DNA of 64,000 bases from Bacteroidales bacterium (GCA_017429685.1 JAFROL010000008.1:1-64000); one strand, 5' to 3'. Counted from the stretch's first letter, positions 16,906 through 25,702 are shown. A program made the numbers and translations. The notes: generated by a model not told the origin, from the sequence alone.

Positions 16906-17278
16906 GCCCGCAAAAGAAGCCCTACGGCAGCCAGCAACATCCCAAAAATCGACTTAACATCTTGCATTTCAACACCTGCGAAGCAACCAGTCCAAGCCCC
17001 TGCCACACAAGCGGCAACAAGGCACCGACTGGGCCTTTTCGCATATCTTTTTTATTCAGTTCTTATATCGTTCTTATATCTGCAATATAAGAACGATATA
17101 AGAACTGAATAGAAACAGTGTGCAAAAAGGTAGCACGGATGGCCTCGGGAACCGCCTCGTCACCGAGACAGCTCCAAGTATCCGAAAAAACAAACCCATA
17201 CTTTTCCCTAAACCGAACAGCGTGGCCAAAAGCCAAGAAACGTCATCTAGCCGTTTCGGGTGCTCGCGAAAAAAAACA
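16906..17278. other. 373-bp convergent intergenic region
   Basis: No gene is visible. Its only clear structure is the hairpin at 17053-17111; the remainder is unremarkable mixed sequence. Confidence 0.7.
17053..17111. repeat. hairpin with arms of two 11-bp repeats
   Basis: Arms 17053-17079 and 17085-17111 pair perfectly (27 bp) around a 5-nt loop CTGCA. The left arm holds two tandem copies of GTTCTTATATC (11 bp). It lies between converging genes but lacks a T-run, so it is not a standard terminator. The architecture resembles the 99-bp palindromes at 2272 and 57951, with a different unit. Confidence 0.95.
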
Positions 17279-17914
17279 TCAATTATAATTGGTTGTCACC
17301 GACTTGTGGCGGCCACCTTTATAGAAATGCTTCTTCCAATAGTTGTTTTCCAACGAGCTGACGGTGACGCCGTTGGACGTTGACGAATGGACAAACAAAT
17401 CATCCTTCAAATATATGCCGACGTGCGACACTTTGCCGTTTGAATTGGTGAAAAAGACCACATCGCCTTCGCGCAGCGCATTGCGGCCCACGGTCTTGTA
17501 CATATCCTGCTGGATGTCGTTGGCCGTACGGTGGAGCGTAACGCCGTATACCGCCTTGAAAATCTTGCCGACAAAACAGGAGCAGTCGACACCCGACTTG
17601 GTGCAGCCACCATACTGATAGGGCGTCCCGTACCAGGAGTCGATGGCCGCATAGAGCTTGCGGTTGTCCTTGTCGTTCAGCTCGATGCCCATAGAACTGC
17701 CGGCCGAGCCCGTACCTGCGCCGCTGCGTCCCGAACTGTTGTTGCGAAACGTCACTGGCGTTTCCTGGACATACTCGTCGGCATAGAGCTGCCCGACGAT
17801 GTAGTCCTCGTCAGACAAGTCCGTTTCGAGAAACTTTTTGATAGCCTTGCACGATGTCATTGCGAAAAACGACATCAGCACCATAACAAAGACAAAGCAT
17901 TTTTTCATACTCAT
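17279..17914 (-). CDS. NlpC/P60 lipoprotein endopeptidase
   Basis: About 211 aa from the ATG at 17914 (a second ATG lies at 17908). The lipobox is FAMTSC, then a spacer with a Gly/Ser-rich region. The C-terminal NlpC/P60 domain has the catalytic Cys in SGVDCSCFVGKIFKAVYG, the His in GKVSHVGIYL, and GDVVFFTNS between them. Such enzymes cut gamma-D-Glu-diaminopimelate bonds in peptidoglycan stem peptides from the periplasmic face of a membrane. It is the last gene of a minus-strand operon with a transglycosylase and an FtsB-like protein; the gap to the upstream gene is 25 bp. Confidence 0.92.
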   Translation of the reverse strand: MSMKKCFVFVMVLMSFFAMTSCKAIKKFLETDLSDEDYIVGQLYADEYVQETPVTFRNNSSGRSGAGTGSAGSSMGIELNDKDNRKLYAAIDSWYGTPYQYGGCTKSGVDCSCFVGKIFKAVYGVTLHRTANDIQQDMYKTVGRNALREGDVVFFTNSNGKVSHVGIYLKDDLFVHSSTSNGVTVSSLENNYWKKHFYKGGRHKSVTTNYN

Positions 17915-17939
17915 AGGGTGTTTGTTTTCAATATGTTTG

Positions 17940-18251
17940 TCACTCTTCCTCCTCTTCCACAACAACAAAGACATCTTCGTTCTTGCGCTTCATATAGTAG
18001 TTTTCGCGGCCATAGCGCTCTATCGTGTCCAGATTGTACATCAACCGCTCGGCCTGCAGGCTGTCCTGACGGATGCCCTGGTGCATAGTGTCGATGGCAT
18101 ACTCGAGCTGCTCCACATCCTTATGCAACGAGCGGATTACAAGCAAGTTGTTTTCGTCGAGTGCAACGATTATCAGCAAAAAGACAAAGACTACGATAAA
18201 ATACTTGTTTTTTATAATCTTCCAGAACAATGTCTCTGTAAACTTTTTCAT
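17940..18251 (-). CDS. FtsB/DivIC-like septum formation initiator
   Basis: A 103-aa bitopic membrane protein: short cytoplasmic N-terminus (MKKFTETLFWKIIKNKY), one membrane segment (FIVVFVFLLIIVAL), then a periplasmic coiled coil (LHKDVEQLEYAIDTMHQGIRQDSLQAERLMYNLDTIERYGRENYYMKRKNEDVFVV). The ERYGRENYYMKR...EDVFVV ending is characteristic of FtsB/DivIC, which join FtsL and FtsQ at the division septum. The tail EEEEE is acidic. The gene is sandwiched between two peptidoglycan hydrolases on the same strand, fitting a septal role. Confidence 0.85.
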   Translation of the reverse strand: MKKFTETLFWKIIKNKYFIVVFVFLLIIVALDENNLLVIRSLHKDVEQLEYAIDTMHQGIRQDSLQAERLMYNLDTIERYGRENYYMKRKNEDVFVVVEEEEE

Positions 18252-18356
18252 AAAACGTATTAATTATGAATTACTTTATTCCATCATTTGAACCGGCCAG
18301 CTCGCATTGCACCTTTCTTCCGCATACAAAAGCTTATTCCCGAACTACACCAAACC

Positions 18357-19883
18357 CTATTTGACCCGCAAACGCTGACCGATGCGGATAACGTCGTTCT
18401 TGAGGCCGTTCAGCTGACGGATCTTCTGCGGCGTGGTGGAATAGCGGTCTGCCACCTTCGAAAGGTTGTCGCCTTTCTTTACGGTATAGTACACCGCCTG
18501 CGGTTTGGCGGCAGGCTTCTCCTTCGGCGTTGCAGCAGTGTCGGCCGCAACGGCTGCAGTGTCGACCGCCGAGGGCTTGTCGGGCTTCTCTTCGGTCGAG
18601 CTTTGTGCACTTCTTGCCTCAGAAGCTGGAAGATGGATTTTCAGCCTGGTGCCCACCTTCAGGGTGCTGTTGCGTCCCTTGCCGTTCCAGCGGCGCAGGC
18701 TGGAGACCGATACGCCGTATTTCTTCGCTATCGAGCTGAATGTCTCGCCCTTCCTGACCTTGTGATAGACTATAGTGCCGGACGACAGCTGAACGACGGC
18801 ATTCTTGGATATCGTGTCCTTCGACACCTTGTAGATCGTATCCTCCATCTGCAGAAAAGCGGAGGTCTTACCTGCCGGCAGGCTCAGTGCATAGGTGCGC
18901 GACGAGGCTGGAATGACATTCGTGCGGAACTGAGGATTGAGCTGGCGGAGCTGCTCGCAAGGGATTCCCGTAAACTTCTCGACCACGGCAAGATGCACAT
19001 CGCTATGCAGGTGAATCGTGTCGACGCGCACAGGAATATCATAATGTCCAGCCACCAGTCCGTGCTCGTGATAATAGTTCATCACGTATGTTGCTCCGAT
19101 ATATTTGGGTATGTATCCGCGCGTTTCGCGTGGCAGGTAAGGATAGATTTCCCAGAAGGTGTGCTTGCCTCCCGAACGGGCAATGGCCTTGTTGACATTG
19201 CCAGGACCACAGTTGTAGGCAGCCATAGCCAGCTGCCAGTCGTCGTACATATCATAGAGCGTGCGCAGATAGCGTGCCGCAGCAACGGTGGATTTGTACG
19301 GGTCACGGCGCTCGTCGACCAGCGAGCTTATTTCCAAGTCGTAATGTTTTCCGGTAGTGTAGATGAACTGCCACAAGCCTGCGGCACCGGCACGCGACGT
19401 GGCCAAGGGATTCAAGGCCGACTCGACAATGGTGAGGTATTTCAACTCCTCGGGCACCTTGTAGCGGTCGAGGGTCTCCTCGAAGAGCGGGAAATAGTAC
19501 TCCGACAGCGACAGCATAGCGTCGAGACGACGGCTCATAAGACGCACATATACTTTGATGTAGGCACGCACCTCCGAGTTATATGTCATCGGGACAACGG
19601 TGTGAAGGCTCTGCAGCCTGCGTACGAAAACCGAATCCGGAATATTGTCGAAATCGGCATACATCATCGAGGCCCGGCGATTCTGATGACGCGATGCCGA
19701 ACGACGAAACTGCTGCATATAGAAATTGTTGAGAAGACTGTCATAGTTGGCAGCGTCGATGGTCATATAGTAGCTTGTATCCACCTTGGCGTCGTCTTGC
19801 TGGGCCTGTACGCCTTGCGCTGTAAGCAGAATGGCAAAAAACAAAAAACAAGGTGCAATATGTCGTAGCGAAGGAATATGCAT
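18357..19883 (-). CDS. MltD-like lytic transglycosylase with two LysM domains
   Basis: A 508-aa periplasmic/outer-membrane murein hydrolase. A signal peptide (to about QGVQAQ) precedes an SLT-type catalytic domain with the catalytic Glu154 in TIVESALNPLATSRAGAAGLWQF and the conserved AMAAYNCGPGNVNKAI. Two LysM domains follow (YHKVRKGETFSSIAKKYGVSVSSLRRWNG and YYTVKKGDNLSKVADRYSTTPQKIRQLNG), separated by an Ala/Pro/Lys linker. The enzyme cleaves the MurNAc-GlcNAc bond to form 1,6-anhydro ends. No lipobox is visible, unlike E. coli MltD. It is first in the operon with the FtsB-like and NlpC genes. Confidence 0.94.
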   Translation of the reverse strand: MHIPSLRHIAPCFLFFAILLTAQGVQAQQDDAKVDTSYYMTIDAANYDSLLNNFYMQQFRRSASRHQNRRASMMYADFDNIPDSVFVRRLQSLHTVVPMTYNSEVRAYIKVYVRLMSRRLDAMLSLSEYYFPLFEETLDRYKVPEELKYLTIVESALNPLATSRAGAAGLWQFIYTTGKHYDLEISSLVDERRDPYKSTVAAARYLRTLYDMYDDWQLAMAAYNCGPGNVNKAIARSGGKHTFWEIYPYLPRETRGYIPKYIGATYVMNYYHEHGLVAGHYDIPVRVDTIHLHSDVHLAVVEKFTGIPCEQLRQLNPQFRTNVIPASSRTYALSLPAGKTSAFLQMEDTIYKVSKDTISKNAVVQLSSGTIVYHKVRKGETFSSIAKKYGVSVSSLRRWNGKGRNSTLKVGTRLKIHLPASEARSAQSSTEEKPDKPSAVDTAAVAADTAATPKEKPAAKPQAVYYTVKKGDNLSKVADRYSTTPQKIRQLNGLKNDVIRIGQRLRVK

Positions 19884-20391
19884 ATTATTCTTTATTATTG
19901 TTGTTTAAATGACAAAACAGAACGATTGCAGCCTGAATTACGGAGAAAAGCACTAAACAAACTAAACTAAAAATAAACTCCAACCGTTGAACTCAATCAT
20001 TACTTAACTGCAAAAATCATCTTTTAGTATACAAATCTTCAAAAAAATTGAAGGCAACCGTTATTTTTTTTGATTTCGAAACAACAAAAACCACATTTCT
20101 GCCAACAATCGATCTAGGACAAAAAAACTATCCATATTTTGGCTTTCCGACCCTGTCGGCAGCACATACAACACGCATAACAAGAGTCCAAAAAAGACTA
20201 TTTTTTCGGCAAATTCTTAAAAAAACAAAAAAAATGTTTATAACATATCATACTGATTAGTAGAGCATTCAAAATAGTTTCTAACAATTTGTTGAACAAA
20301 ATTCAAAAAAAAGACAGCCACACCCCCCTCCTGTTCCGTTTTTTTTTCTTAATTTTGCACAATATTTATACGTAATCAAACAACTATATAT
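19884..20391. other. 508-bp AT-rich divergent promoter region
   Basis: Divergent spacer between the transglycosylase operon and butyrate kinase. It is strongly AT-rich with many A-tracts and contains the buk -7 box near its right end. I see no gene or repeat; a 70-codon frame at 20048-20260 has no coding features. Confidence 0.65.
20350..20357 (+). promoter_or_regulatory. -7 box TAATTTTG
   Basis: TAnnTTTG match followed by CAC, 35 bp upstream of the butyrate kinase ATG. Confidence 0.65.
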
Positions 20392-21483
20392 ATGAGTACA
20401 AAGAAATATACATTAGTTATCAATCCCGGCGCAACATCCACTAAAGCTGCCATTTACGAAGGTGAAAACGAAGTATTCACCGAAAACCTCAGCCACCCGA
20501 TCGAGGAAATACAGAAATTCAAAGAGGTCGCCGACCAGTTCGACTACCGCAAAGCTGCCATCCTCGATATGCTTAAGCGCCACAACGTCGGCACCGACGA
20601 AATCGCCATCGTTATGGGTCGCGGCGGTCTGACACGCCCCTGCGAGTCGGGCACCTACGAGGTCAACGACCTGATGAAACAGGAATGCCACGACGGTATC
20701 CAGGGCAAGCACGCCTGCAACCTTGGCGCCCTCATCGCCGACAGCATTTCGCGCGAGATTGGTCTGGATCACGCCTACATCGCTGACCCTGGCATCGTCG
20801 ACGAACGCCCCGAAATGGCCAAAATCAGCGGACACCCCGTTTTCGACCTCGACCCCAGCCGCGAAGGTGTCATCTGGCACTGCCTGAACCAGAAAATGAC
20901 CGCCAAGCTCTATGCTCGCGAACTCGGCAAGAAATATGAGGACCTGAATCTCATCATCGCCCATATGGGTGGCGGCGTCAGCGTGGGTATCCACAACCAC
21001 GGCCGCGTCGTCGAAGTCAACCGCGCCCTGTGCGGTCTCGGTGCCTTCTCCCCGACCCGTTGCGGCAGCATCAACGCCAGCAAACTGATTGAGGTGGCCT
21101 GCAGCGGCAAATACACCGAAGCCGAGCTCAAGAAGATGGTCACCGCCGAAGGTGGCTTCGTGGCCTATCTGGGCACCAACGACGCCTATGAAGTCGAAAA
21201 GAAAGCCCTGGCCGGCGACGAAAAGTGCAAACTGCTGGTCGACGCCTTCTGCTATCAGGTGTCGCTCGAAATCAGCCGCCTCGCAGCTGTCGTGGCCGGC
21301 AAGGTCGATGCCATCCTCCTCACCGGCGGCATCGCCTACAGCAAGCCCTGGATGCAGATGATCACCGAGCGCATCGACTGGATTGCACCCGTCAAAGTAT
21401 ACAAAGGCGAAAACGAGATGCTCGCCCTTGCTATGTGCGGCAAAGAGGTGCTCGACGGCGTCAAAGCCAAGATTTACAAGTAA
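20392..21483 (+). CDS. buk: butyrate kinase
   Basis: A 363-aa cytosolic acetate/butyrate-kinase-fold (ASKHA) enzyme, making ATP and butyrate from butyryl phosphate in fermentation. The N-terminal phosphate loop is LVINPGATSTKAAIYEGE; IVMGRGGLTRPCESGTYEVN, ADPGIVDERP, IIAHMGGGVSVGIHNHGRVVEVN and AILLTGGIAYS are all in family order, and length is typical (about 355). The partner phosphotransbutyrylase (ptb) is not adjacent, which is unusual for buk operons. Isobutyrate or branched-chain acyl phosphates are possible alternative substrates. The next gene (FKBP) follows after a hairpin. Confidence 0.93.
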   Translation: MSTKKYTLVINPGATSTKAAIYEGENEVFTENLSHPIEEIQKFKEVADQFDYRKAAILDMLKRHNVGTDEIAIVMGRGGLTRPCESGTYEVNDLMKQECHDGIQGKHACNLGALIADSISREIGLDHAYIADPGIVDERPEMAKISGHPVFDLDPSREGVIWHCLNQKMTAKLYARELGKKYEDLNLIIAHMGGGVSVGIHNHGRVVEVNRALCGLGAFSPTRCGSINASKLIEVACSGKYTEAELKKMVTAEGGFVAYLGTNDAYEVEKKALAGDEKCKLLVDAFCYQVSLEISRLAAVVAGKVDAILLTGGIAYSKPWMQMITERIDWIAPVKVYKGENEMLALAMCGKEVLDGVKAKIYK

Positions 21484-21505
21484 AAAAAGCAATACAAATA
21501 ATAAC

Positions 21506-21544
21506 GAATGTTGGGCACCATCACATCGAAGGTGCTCAACATTC
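21506..21544. repeat. 14-bp intercistronic hairpin
   Basis: GAATGTTGGGCACC (21506-21519) pairs with GGTGCTCAACATTC (21531-21544) with one G-U. It lies between buk and the FKBP start, with no T-run, so it is more likely an RNA-processing or stabilising hairpin than a terminator. Confidence 0.7.
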
Positions 21545-21564
21545 AACATATAAACAAATCTACA

Positions 21565-22413
21565 ATGAAAAGAATAATCCTTACCCTCTGCGCAATCAGC
21601 TTCACCTCGCTACTGATGGCGCAGTCGCCAGATGTCACCATCAAACGCGGCAAAGCCATTCTGGATGAAGAATACTATTACCAGCTCAAGCAAAAAGCCG
21701 ACGCCTACAACAAGATGGTCGACCAGAACGAAGACTTGCAGAAGAAGCTCGACATCGCCAACAACGAGCTTAAGAAAAACCAGCCTCACCAAATCAAGAC
21801 TTTCAACGACTCGGCCTCGTATGCCATCGGCAAGGACATCGCCACCAGCTGGCAGCAGCAGAAACTCGGCATCAATCTCGATATTGTAGCCCAATCGCTC
21901 TCCGATATGGCTCGCGGCAAGAACAACTGGAGCCGCCAGACGATGAACCCCATCCTGCAGCGATTCCAGCGCGAGTTCGAGCAGCGTCAGCAGAAGAAAC
22001 AGCAGGAAATGATGGCCTCACTCGACAAGAACAAAGAAGAGGGCGCCAAATTCCTCAAAGAGAATGCAAACAACAAGTCGGTCTATACGACCAAGAGCGG
22101 CCTGCAGTACCGCAAGCTTAAGGATGGCAACGGCAACCGCCCCACAGCCAACAGCACCGTGAAGGTCCATTACACCGGCAAGCTGATCGACGGCACCGTC
22201 TTCGACAGCAGCGTGGAGCGTGGCGAGCCGATGGAGTTCCCCGTCGGAGCCGTCATCCCCGGCTGGACCGAAGGCTTGCAGCTGATGGACGAAGGATCGA
22301 AATATATGCTCTACATCCCCTACAACCTTGCTTACGGCGAAAACCCCGCTGGTGAGATTCCGCCGGGATCGACGCTGATTTTCGAAGTCGAGCTGATAAA
22401 GATTGTCAAATAG
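21565..22413 (+). CDS. FKBP-type peptidyl-prolyl isomerase (Mip/FkpA-like)
   Basis: About 282 aa from ATG 21565 ([20 protein letters not shown] signal peptide; a longer frame from 21508 would add 19 residues upstream of a clear signal peptide). An N-terminal dimerisation region with coiled coil ([34 protein letters not shown]) and the FKBP_N-type [22 protein letters not shown] come first. The C-terminal isomerase domain has [61 protein letters not shown]. It catalyses cis-trans isomerisation of Xaa-Pro bonds in the periplasm and helps fold exported proteins. Confidence 0.94.
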   Translation: MKRIILTLCAISFTSLLMAQSPDVTIKRGKAILDEEYYYQLKQKADAYNKMVDQNEDLQKKLDIANNELKKNQPHQIKTFNDSASYAIGKDIATSWQQQKLGINLDIVAQSLSDMARGKNNWSRQTMNPILQRFQREFEQRQQKKQQEMMASLDKNKEEGAKFLKENANNKSVYTTKSGLQYRKLKDGNGNRPTANSTVKVHYTGKLIDGTVFDSSVERGEPMEFPVGAVIPGWTEGLQLMDEGSKYMLYIPYNLAYGENPAGEIPPGSTLIFEVELIKIVK

Positions 22414-22427
22414 ACATACTTGACACT

Positions 22428-23354
22428 GTGTCGAACACGACAGGCTTACGCTTCAGGCTCACCACCTTCGGCGAATCGCACAGCAAAGCAATAGGTGGTG
22501 TCATCGACGGCTGTCCGGCAGGGATAGCCGTCGATGAGTCGTTCGTTGCCAGCGAGATGGCACGTCGCCACGTCGGTGCCAATGCCACAGCCCGGCACGA
22601 AGCTGACTGTGTCGAATTCCTGTCGGGCATCTACGAAGGCCGGACGCTGGGCACTCCCATAGCCTTCACCATCGTCAATGGCGACGTGCGCAGCAGCGAC
22701 TACGATGCCTTTGCCGACAAATTCCGCCCCGGCCACGCCGACTATACATACACTCAGCGCTATGGAATCCGCGACCCGCGAGGCGGCGGACGCGCTTCGG
22801 GACGCGAAACGGCAGCACGCGTGGCAGCAGGCGCCATCGCCAAAACGGTGCTCCGCGAAAAGGGCATAAGCGTCGGCGCACGCCTGCTGGAGGAATTGCC
22901 TCCCCCCGCCAACGACAGCGTGGGCGGCATCATCGAATGCACCATCAGCGGTGTTGCCGCAGGCATAGGCGACCCCGTTTTCGACAAGCTTAACGCCCGT
23001 CTGGCAGCAGCAATGATGAGCATCCCGTCGGCCATAGGCTTCGAGATGGGTGCCGGCTTCGAGGCCGCACGAATGACCGGGAGCCAGTTCCGCGACAAAT
23101 GGAACGCCGACTTCAGCACACGCACCAACCACTGTGGCGGCATTCAAGGCGGCATCAGCAACGGTATGCCGATAGTCTTCCGCACAGCATTCCATCCTGC
23201 TACAACTGTCGCCCAACCAACCGAATGCATCGACAGCAACGGCGCACTCCACACCATAGTGCCACAAGGGCGGCACGACCGCAACCATCTGCCGCGCACC
23301 GTTGTCGTCGTCGAAGCAATGGCGGCACTGACAATTGTTGACTTTATAGTTTAA
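22428..23354 (+). CDS. aroC: chorismate synthase, short form
   Basis: A 308-aa enzyme making chorismate from 5-enolpyruvylshikimate-3-phosphate using reduced FMN; last step of the common aromatic pathway. It uses a GTG start at 22428, fixed by alignment of the usual N-terminus (LRFRLTTFGESHS). The two conserved histidines are present in GESHS and RPGHADYTY, and RDPRGGGRASGRETAARVAAGAIAK and GRHDRNHLPRTVVVVEAMAA match. Compared with the usual 350-360 aa, roughly 45-50 residues are missing after REKGISV, in the region that normally precedes DS-GG, so this form is compact. No frameshift is evident. It starts 14 bp after the FKBP stop. Confidence 0.93.
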   Translation: MSNTTGLRFRLTTFGESHSKAIGGVIDGCPAGIAVDESFVASEMARRHVGANATARHEADCVEFLSGIYEGRTLGTPIAFTIVNGDVRSSDYDAFADKFRPGHADYTYTQRYGIRDPRGGGRASGRETAARVAAGAIAKTVLREKGISVGARLLEELPPPANDSVGGIIECTISGVAAGIGDPVFDKLNARLAAAMMSIPSAIGFEMGAGFEAARMTGSQFRDKWNADFSTRTNHCGGIQGGISNGMPIVFRTAFHPATTVAQPTECIDSNGALHTIVPQGRHDRNHLPRTVVVVEAMAALTIVDFIV

Positions 23355-23473
23355 GTTACTAATCAGAATTAATGTACATATTTTATAACACGAATTGCCA
23401 CGAATTATCCATAAATTAATGGTTAATTAGATGATAATTATATGTAAAATAAATTTGACCAATTACTTAATTT

Positions 23474-24271
23474 ATGAAAAGCAAAGCATTAATAGCCATA
23501 TTGGCAATAACCGTACTGACCCTTGCCGGATGCAAAGGCGGCAAAGGCGACGGCCCGATGACATTCAGCATCGACGGCAAGCTTGCAAACGCCGCAGGCA
23601 AAACCCTATATATCGAAGAAATGACTCCCGACAACGGTGCTCAGTTTATCGATTCTATACGCTGCGACGACAAAGGCCATTTCGAATATGAAGGCACGAT
23701 GACCTACCAGACCTTCTTCAACCTGCACACCAGCGCATACGACTACATAGTGCTGTTGCCCAACGACGGCGAAAAGATTTCTGTCAGCGGCGACGCCAAC
23801 AACCTGGGCAGCAGTTATATGGTCGACGGTTCGCCGGAATCGCGCCTGATGTGGCAAATACAGAGCTACATCAACGATGCCAACAAAACCATCGCCGACA
23901 TAGCACAGCAGGACAAGCAGAACCGCGCCACACTGAGCGAAGCTGAATACGAAAAGGCACACAGCGTCACCGATTCCATCTTCATTGCCGAGCACAACCT
24001 TGTGGGTGTGATGTTTCTCAACTTCATAGAGGACAACAGTGGCTCGCTGAGCACTCTCTATGCCGTCGATGCACCCTTCAACCGCTCGGGACGCGTGTTC
24101 TATGCCGAATCGGATTTCGAAGTCTTCGAGACTGTGTTGGAAGGTCTTGAAGAACACATACCCGACAACCCGCATACGCAATACTACCGCACACGCGTAG
24201 AGCGCGCAAGAAGCGCACGCACTATAGCACAACAACAGCAACAGCCTGGCCAAGAATTCATTGTCGAATAA
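23474..24271 (+). CDS. DUF4369-type lipoprotein lacking a redoxin domain
   Basis: A 265-aa lipoprotein: lipobox LAGC at Cys20, then a DUF4369-like beta domain (FSIDGKLANAAGKTLYIEEMTPDNGAQFIDSIRCDDKGHFEYEGTMTYQTFFNLHTSAYDYIVLLPNDGEKISVSGDANNL). A helical region follows (residues 115-255). In many Bacteroidota, DUF4369 precedes an AhpC/TSA-thioredoxin domain with CxxC; here the protein stops after a Gln-rich tail (AQQQQQPGQEFIVE) with no CxxC. The role is probably at the outer or inner membrane facing the periplasm; the function is unknown. Confidence 0.82.
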   Translation: MKSKALIAILAITVLTLAGCKGGKGDGPMTFSIDGKLANAAGKTLYIEEMTPDNGAQFIDSIRCDDKGHFEYEGTMTYQTFFNLHTSAYDYIVLLPNDGEKISVSGDANNLGSSYMVDGSPESRLMWQIQSYINDANKTIADIAQQDKQNRATLSEAEYEKAHSVTDSIFIAEHNLVGVMFLNFIEDNSGSLSTLYAVDAPFNRSGRVFYAESDFEVFETVLEGLEEHIPDNPHTQYYRTRVERARSARTIAQQQQQPGQEFIVE

Positions 24272-24286
24272 TATTTTTTTTCGCTG

Positions 24287-25039
24287 ATGGGAACCAAGAC
24301 CTTTTTCGTCACCGACGCACATCTGGGCTGCGGAGCCGACAGCCGGCAGCGCGAGGCCGACCTGGTTCGTTGGCTCATCACCATCGAGCCTGAAGCCAAA
24401 AGAATCATAATGCTCGGCGACATATTCGACTTTTGGTTCACCTACAAACAGGCCGTGCCACGCGGTTTCGTCCGCCTGCTGGGCACTATGGCGCGTATGG
24501 CCGACAGCGGCATCGAGTTCCATTTCTTTATCGGCAACCACGATATGTGGATGTTCGACTATCTGGAAAAAGAGATCGGCGTAACGATGCACAGCAACCC
24601 CGAGGCTATGGAACTGGAAGGCAAGCGTTTCCTGCTGGGTCACGGCGACGGACTGGGCAAGAGCGACCGCAAGTACAACTGCCTGAAGCGCGTCTTCCGC
24701 GGCCGCCTGAACCAGTGGCTCTTTGCCGGCATACATCCCAACATCGGCTTCCCCGTCGCCTACCGCTGGTCGAACAGCAGCCGCCGCAAGCACAGCCTCG
24801 CCGACAATGGCTATCTCGGCGACGAGCGCGAAGACATCTTCCAATACTGCAAACAGATGCAGCAGCAGAAACTCGATGCCGGCGTGCAGCCATACGACTA
24901 CTTCCTGTTCGGCCACCGCCACACCCCCGTCGTCCGTCCGCTCGTCACTGCCACCTACATCAACGTCGGCAACTGGATTGAGCACCGCGACTACGCCGTA
25001 TTCGATGGTGAAACCTGCGAATTGAAGTCTTTCAAATAG
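24287..25039 (+). CDS. UDP-2,3-diacylglucosamine diphosphatase-like metallophosphoesterase (LpxH family)
   Basis: A 250-aa calcineurin-like phosphoesterase with all LpxH-type motifs: FFVTDAHLG (D-x-H), IIMLGDIFDFWF (GD), FFIGNHDMWMFDY (GNHD), LLGHGDGLG (H-x-D) and YFLFGHRHTP (GHxH). It probably cleaves UDP-2,3-diacylglucosamine to lipid X in lipid A biosynthesis at the inner membrane; Bacteroidota carry such LpxH homologues. The start lies 15 bp after the DUF4369 gene, so cotranscription is likely. Its 3' end faces a converging gene across a long inverted repeat. Confidence 0.9.
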   Translation: MGTKTFFVTDAHLGCGADSRQREADLVRWLITIEPEAKRIIMLGDIFDFWFTYKQAVPRGFVRLLGTMARMADSGIEFHFFIGNHDMWMFDYLEKEIGVTMHSNPEAMELEGKRFLLGHGDGLGKSDRKYNCLKRVFRGRLNQWLFAGIHPNIGFPVAYRWSNSSRRKHSLADNGYLGDEREDIFQYCKQMQQQKLDAGVQPYDYFLFGHRHTPVVRPLVTATYINVGNWIEHRDYAVFDGETCELKSFK

Positions 25040-25078
25040 TCATTTTCACTACCATTTTTCATCTTCCACCCTACGATA

Positions 25079-25130
25079 TTTTAGTTACCAACTAAAAAAA
25101 ATAGGCTTTTTTTTTAGTTGGTAACTAAAA
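25079..25130. terminator. 23-bp inverted repeat, probable bidirectional terminator
   Basis: Arms 25079-25101 and 25108-25130 are perfectly complementary, with A-runs and T-runs (8 each) at the inner ends. Each arm is itself a small palindrome (TTAGTTACCAACTAA). It lies between converging genes. The unpaired T-tract normally outside the stem is here inside it, so termination is probable but not textbook. Confidence 0.7.
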
Positions 25131-25164
25131 AATGGCATCTTCGATAGTTTTCCATATTATGGCT

Positions 25165-25638
25165 TTATCTGGAGCCTGGCATATCGCCTGACCAACCGTG
25201 ACCGAGGTCCCAGTGTTCGTCATATACGAACTCGAAATAAGGCAATGCAAACTCCTGTTCAATCAGTTCGGTGAGCTTGTCTTGGATAGGTTCAGCCCAG
25301 TGGCCGACAAGTACGATGAACTTGTCAATAGTCCACGCCACACGTCCGCGAGGAATTTGCGTATAGTCGCCCTTGAACTTGGTGTCGAGGTGCTTGGCTT
25401 GAGCTCGGAAATACTCCTTTGCCCATACCTGGCAATGCAGATGCGGATAATTGATAAACGGCTTTCCTTTCTCGGCGGCCTCCTCCACCTCGCGAGGCGT
25501 CAACTCTTTTTTTCGTACCCCGAAAAGAGTATTGTCTGCAGGATCATACAAAAATATCCCCACACTCGGCATCTGTTCGTCGAACGACCGCATATCGTCA
25601 ATCAGCGCATCGTGTTGTTCTTTGGATAAGTTTGTCAT
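25165..25638 (-). CDS. conserved hypothetical protein
   Basis: A 157-aa soluble protein of a small Bacteroidota-conserved family without assigned function. Visible features are an acidic N-terminus (MTNLSKEQHDALIDDMRSFDEQMPSVGIFLYDPADNTLFGVRKKELTP), a central charged helix (EVEEAAEKGKPFINYPHLHCQVWAKEYFRAQAKHLD), and DYTQIPRGRVAWTIDKFIVLVGHWAEPIQDKLTELIEQEF followed by FEFVYDEHWDLGHGWSGDMPG. Many aromatic, His and acidic residues in the second half suggest a binding site. No signal peptide. The promoter was not identified. Confidence 0.75.
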   Translation of the reverse strand: MTNLSKEQHDALIDDMRSFDEQMPSVGIFLYDPADNTLFGVRKKELTPREVEEAAEKGKPFINYPHLHCQVWAKEYFRAQAKHLDTKFKGDYTQIPRGRVAWTIDKFIVLVGHWAEPIQDKLTELIEQEFALPYFEFVYDEHWDLGHGWSGDMPGSR

Positions 25639-25702
25639 CGCTTAAAAGGATGTTAAATAATTCATTTTCACAAAAGCGACCTGATAGAAGAATTCATTCC
25701 TT

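Noticed and set aside
20048-20260. A 70-codon frame in the AT-rich gap before buk
   Set aside because: Composition follows the AT-rich DNA; no signal, domain or promoter.
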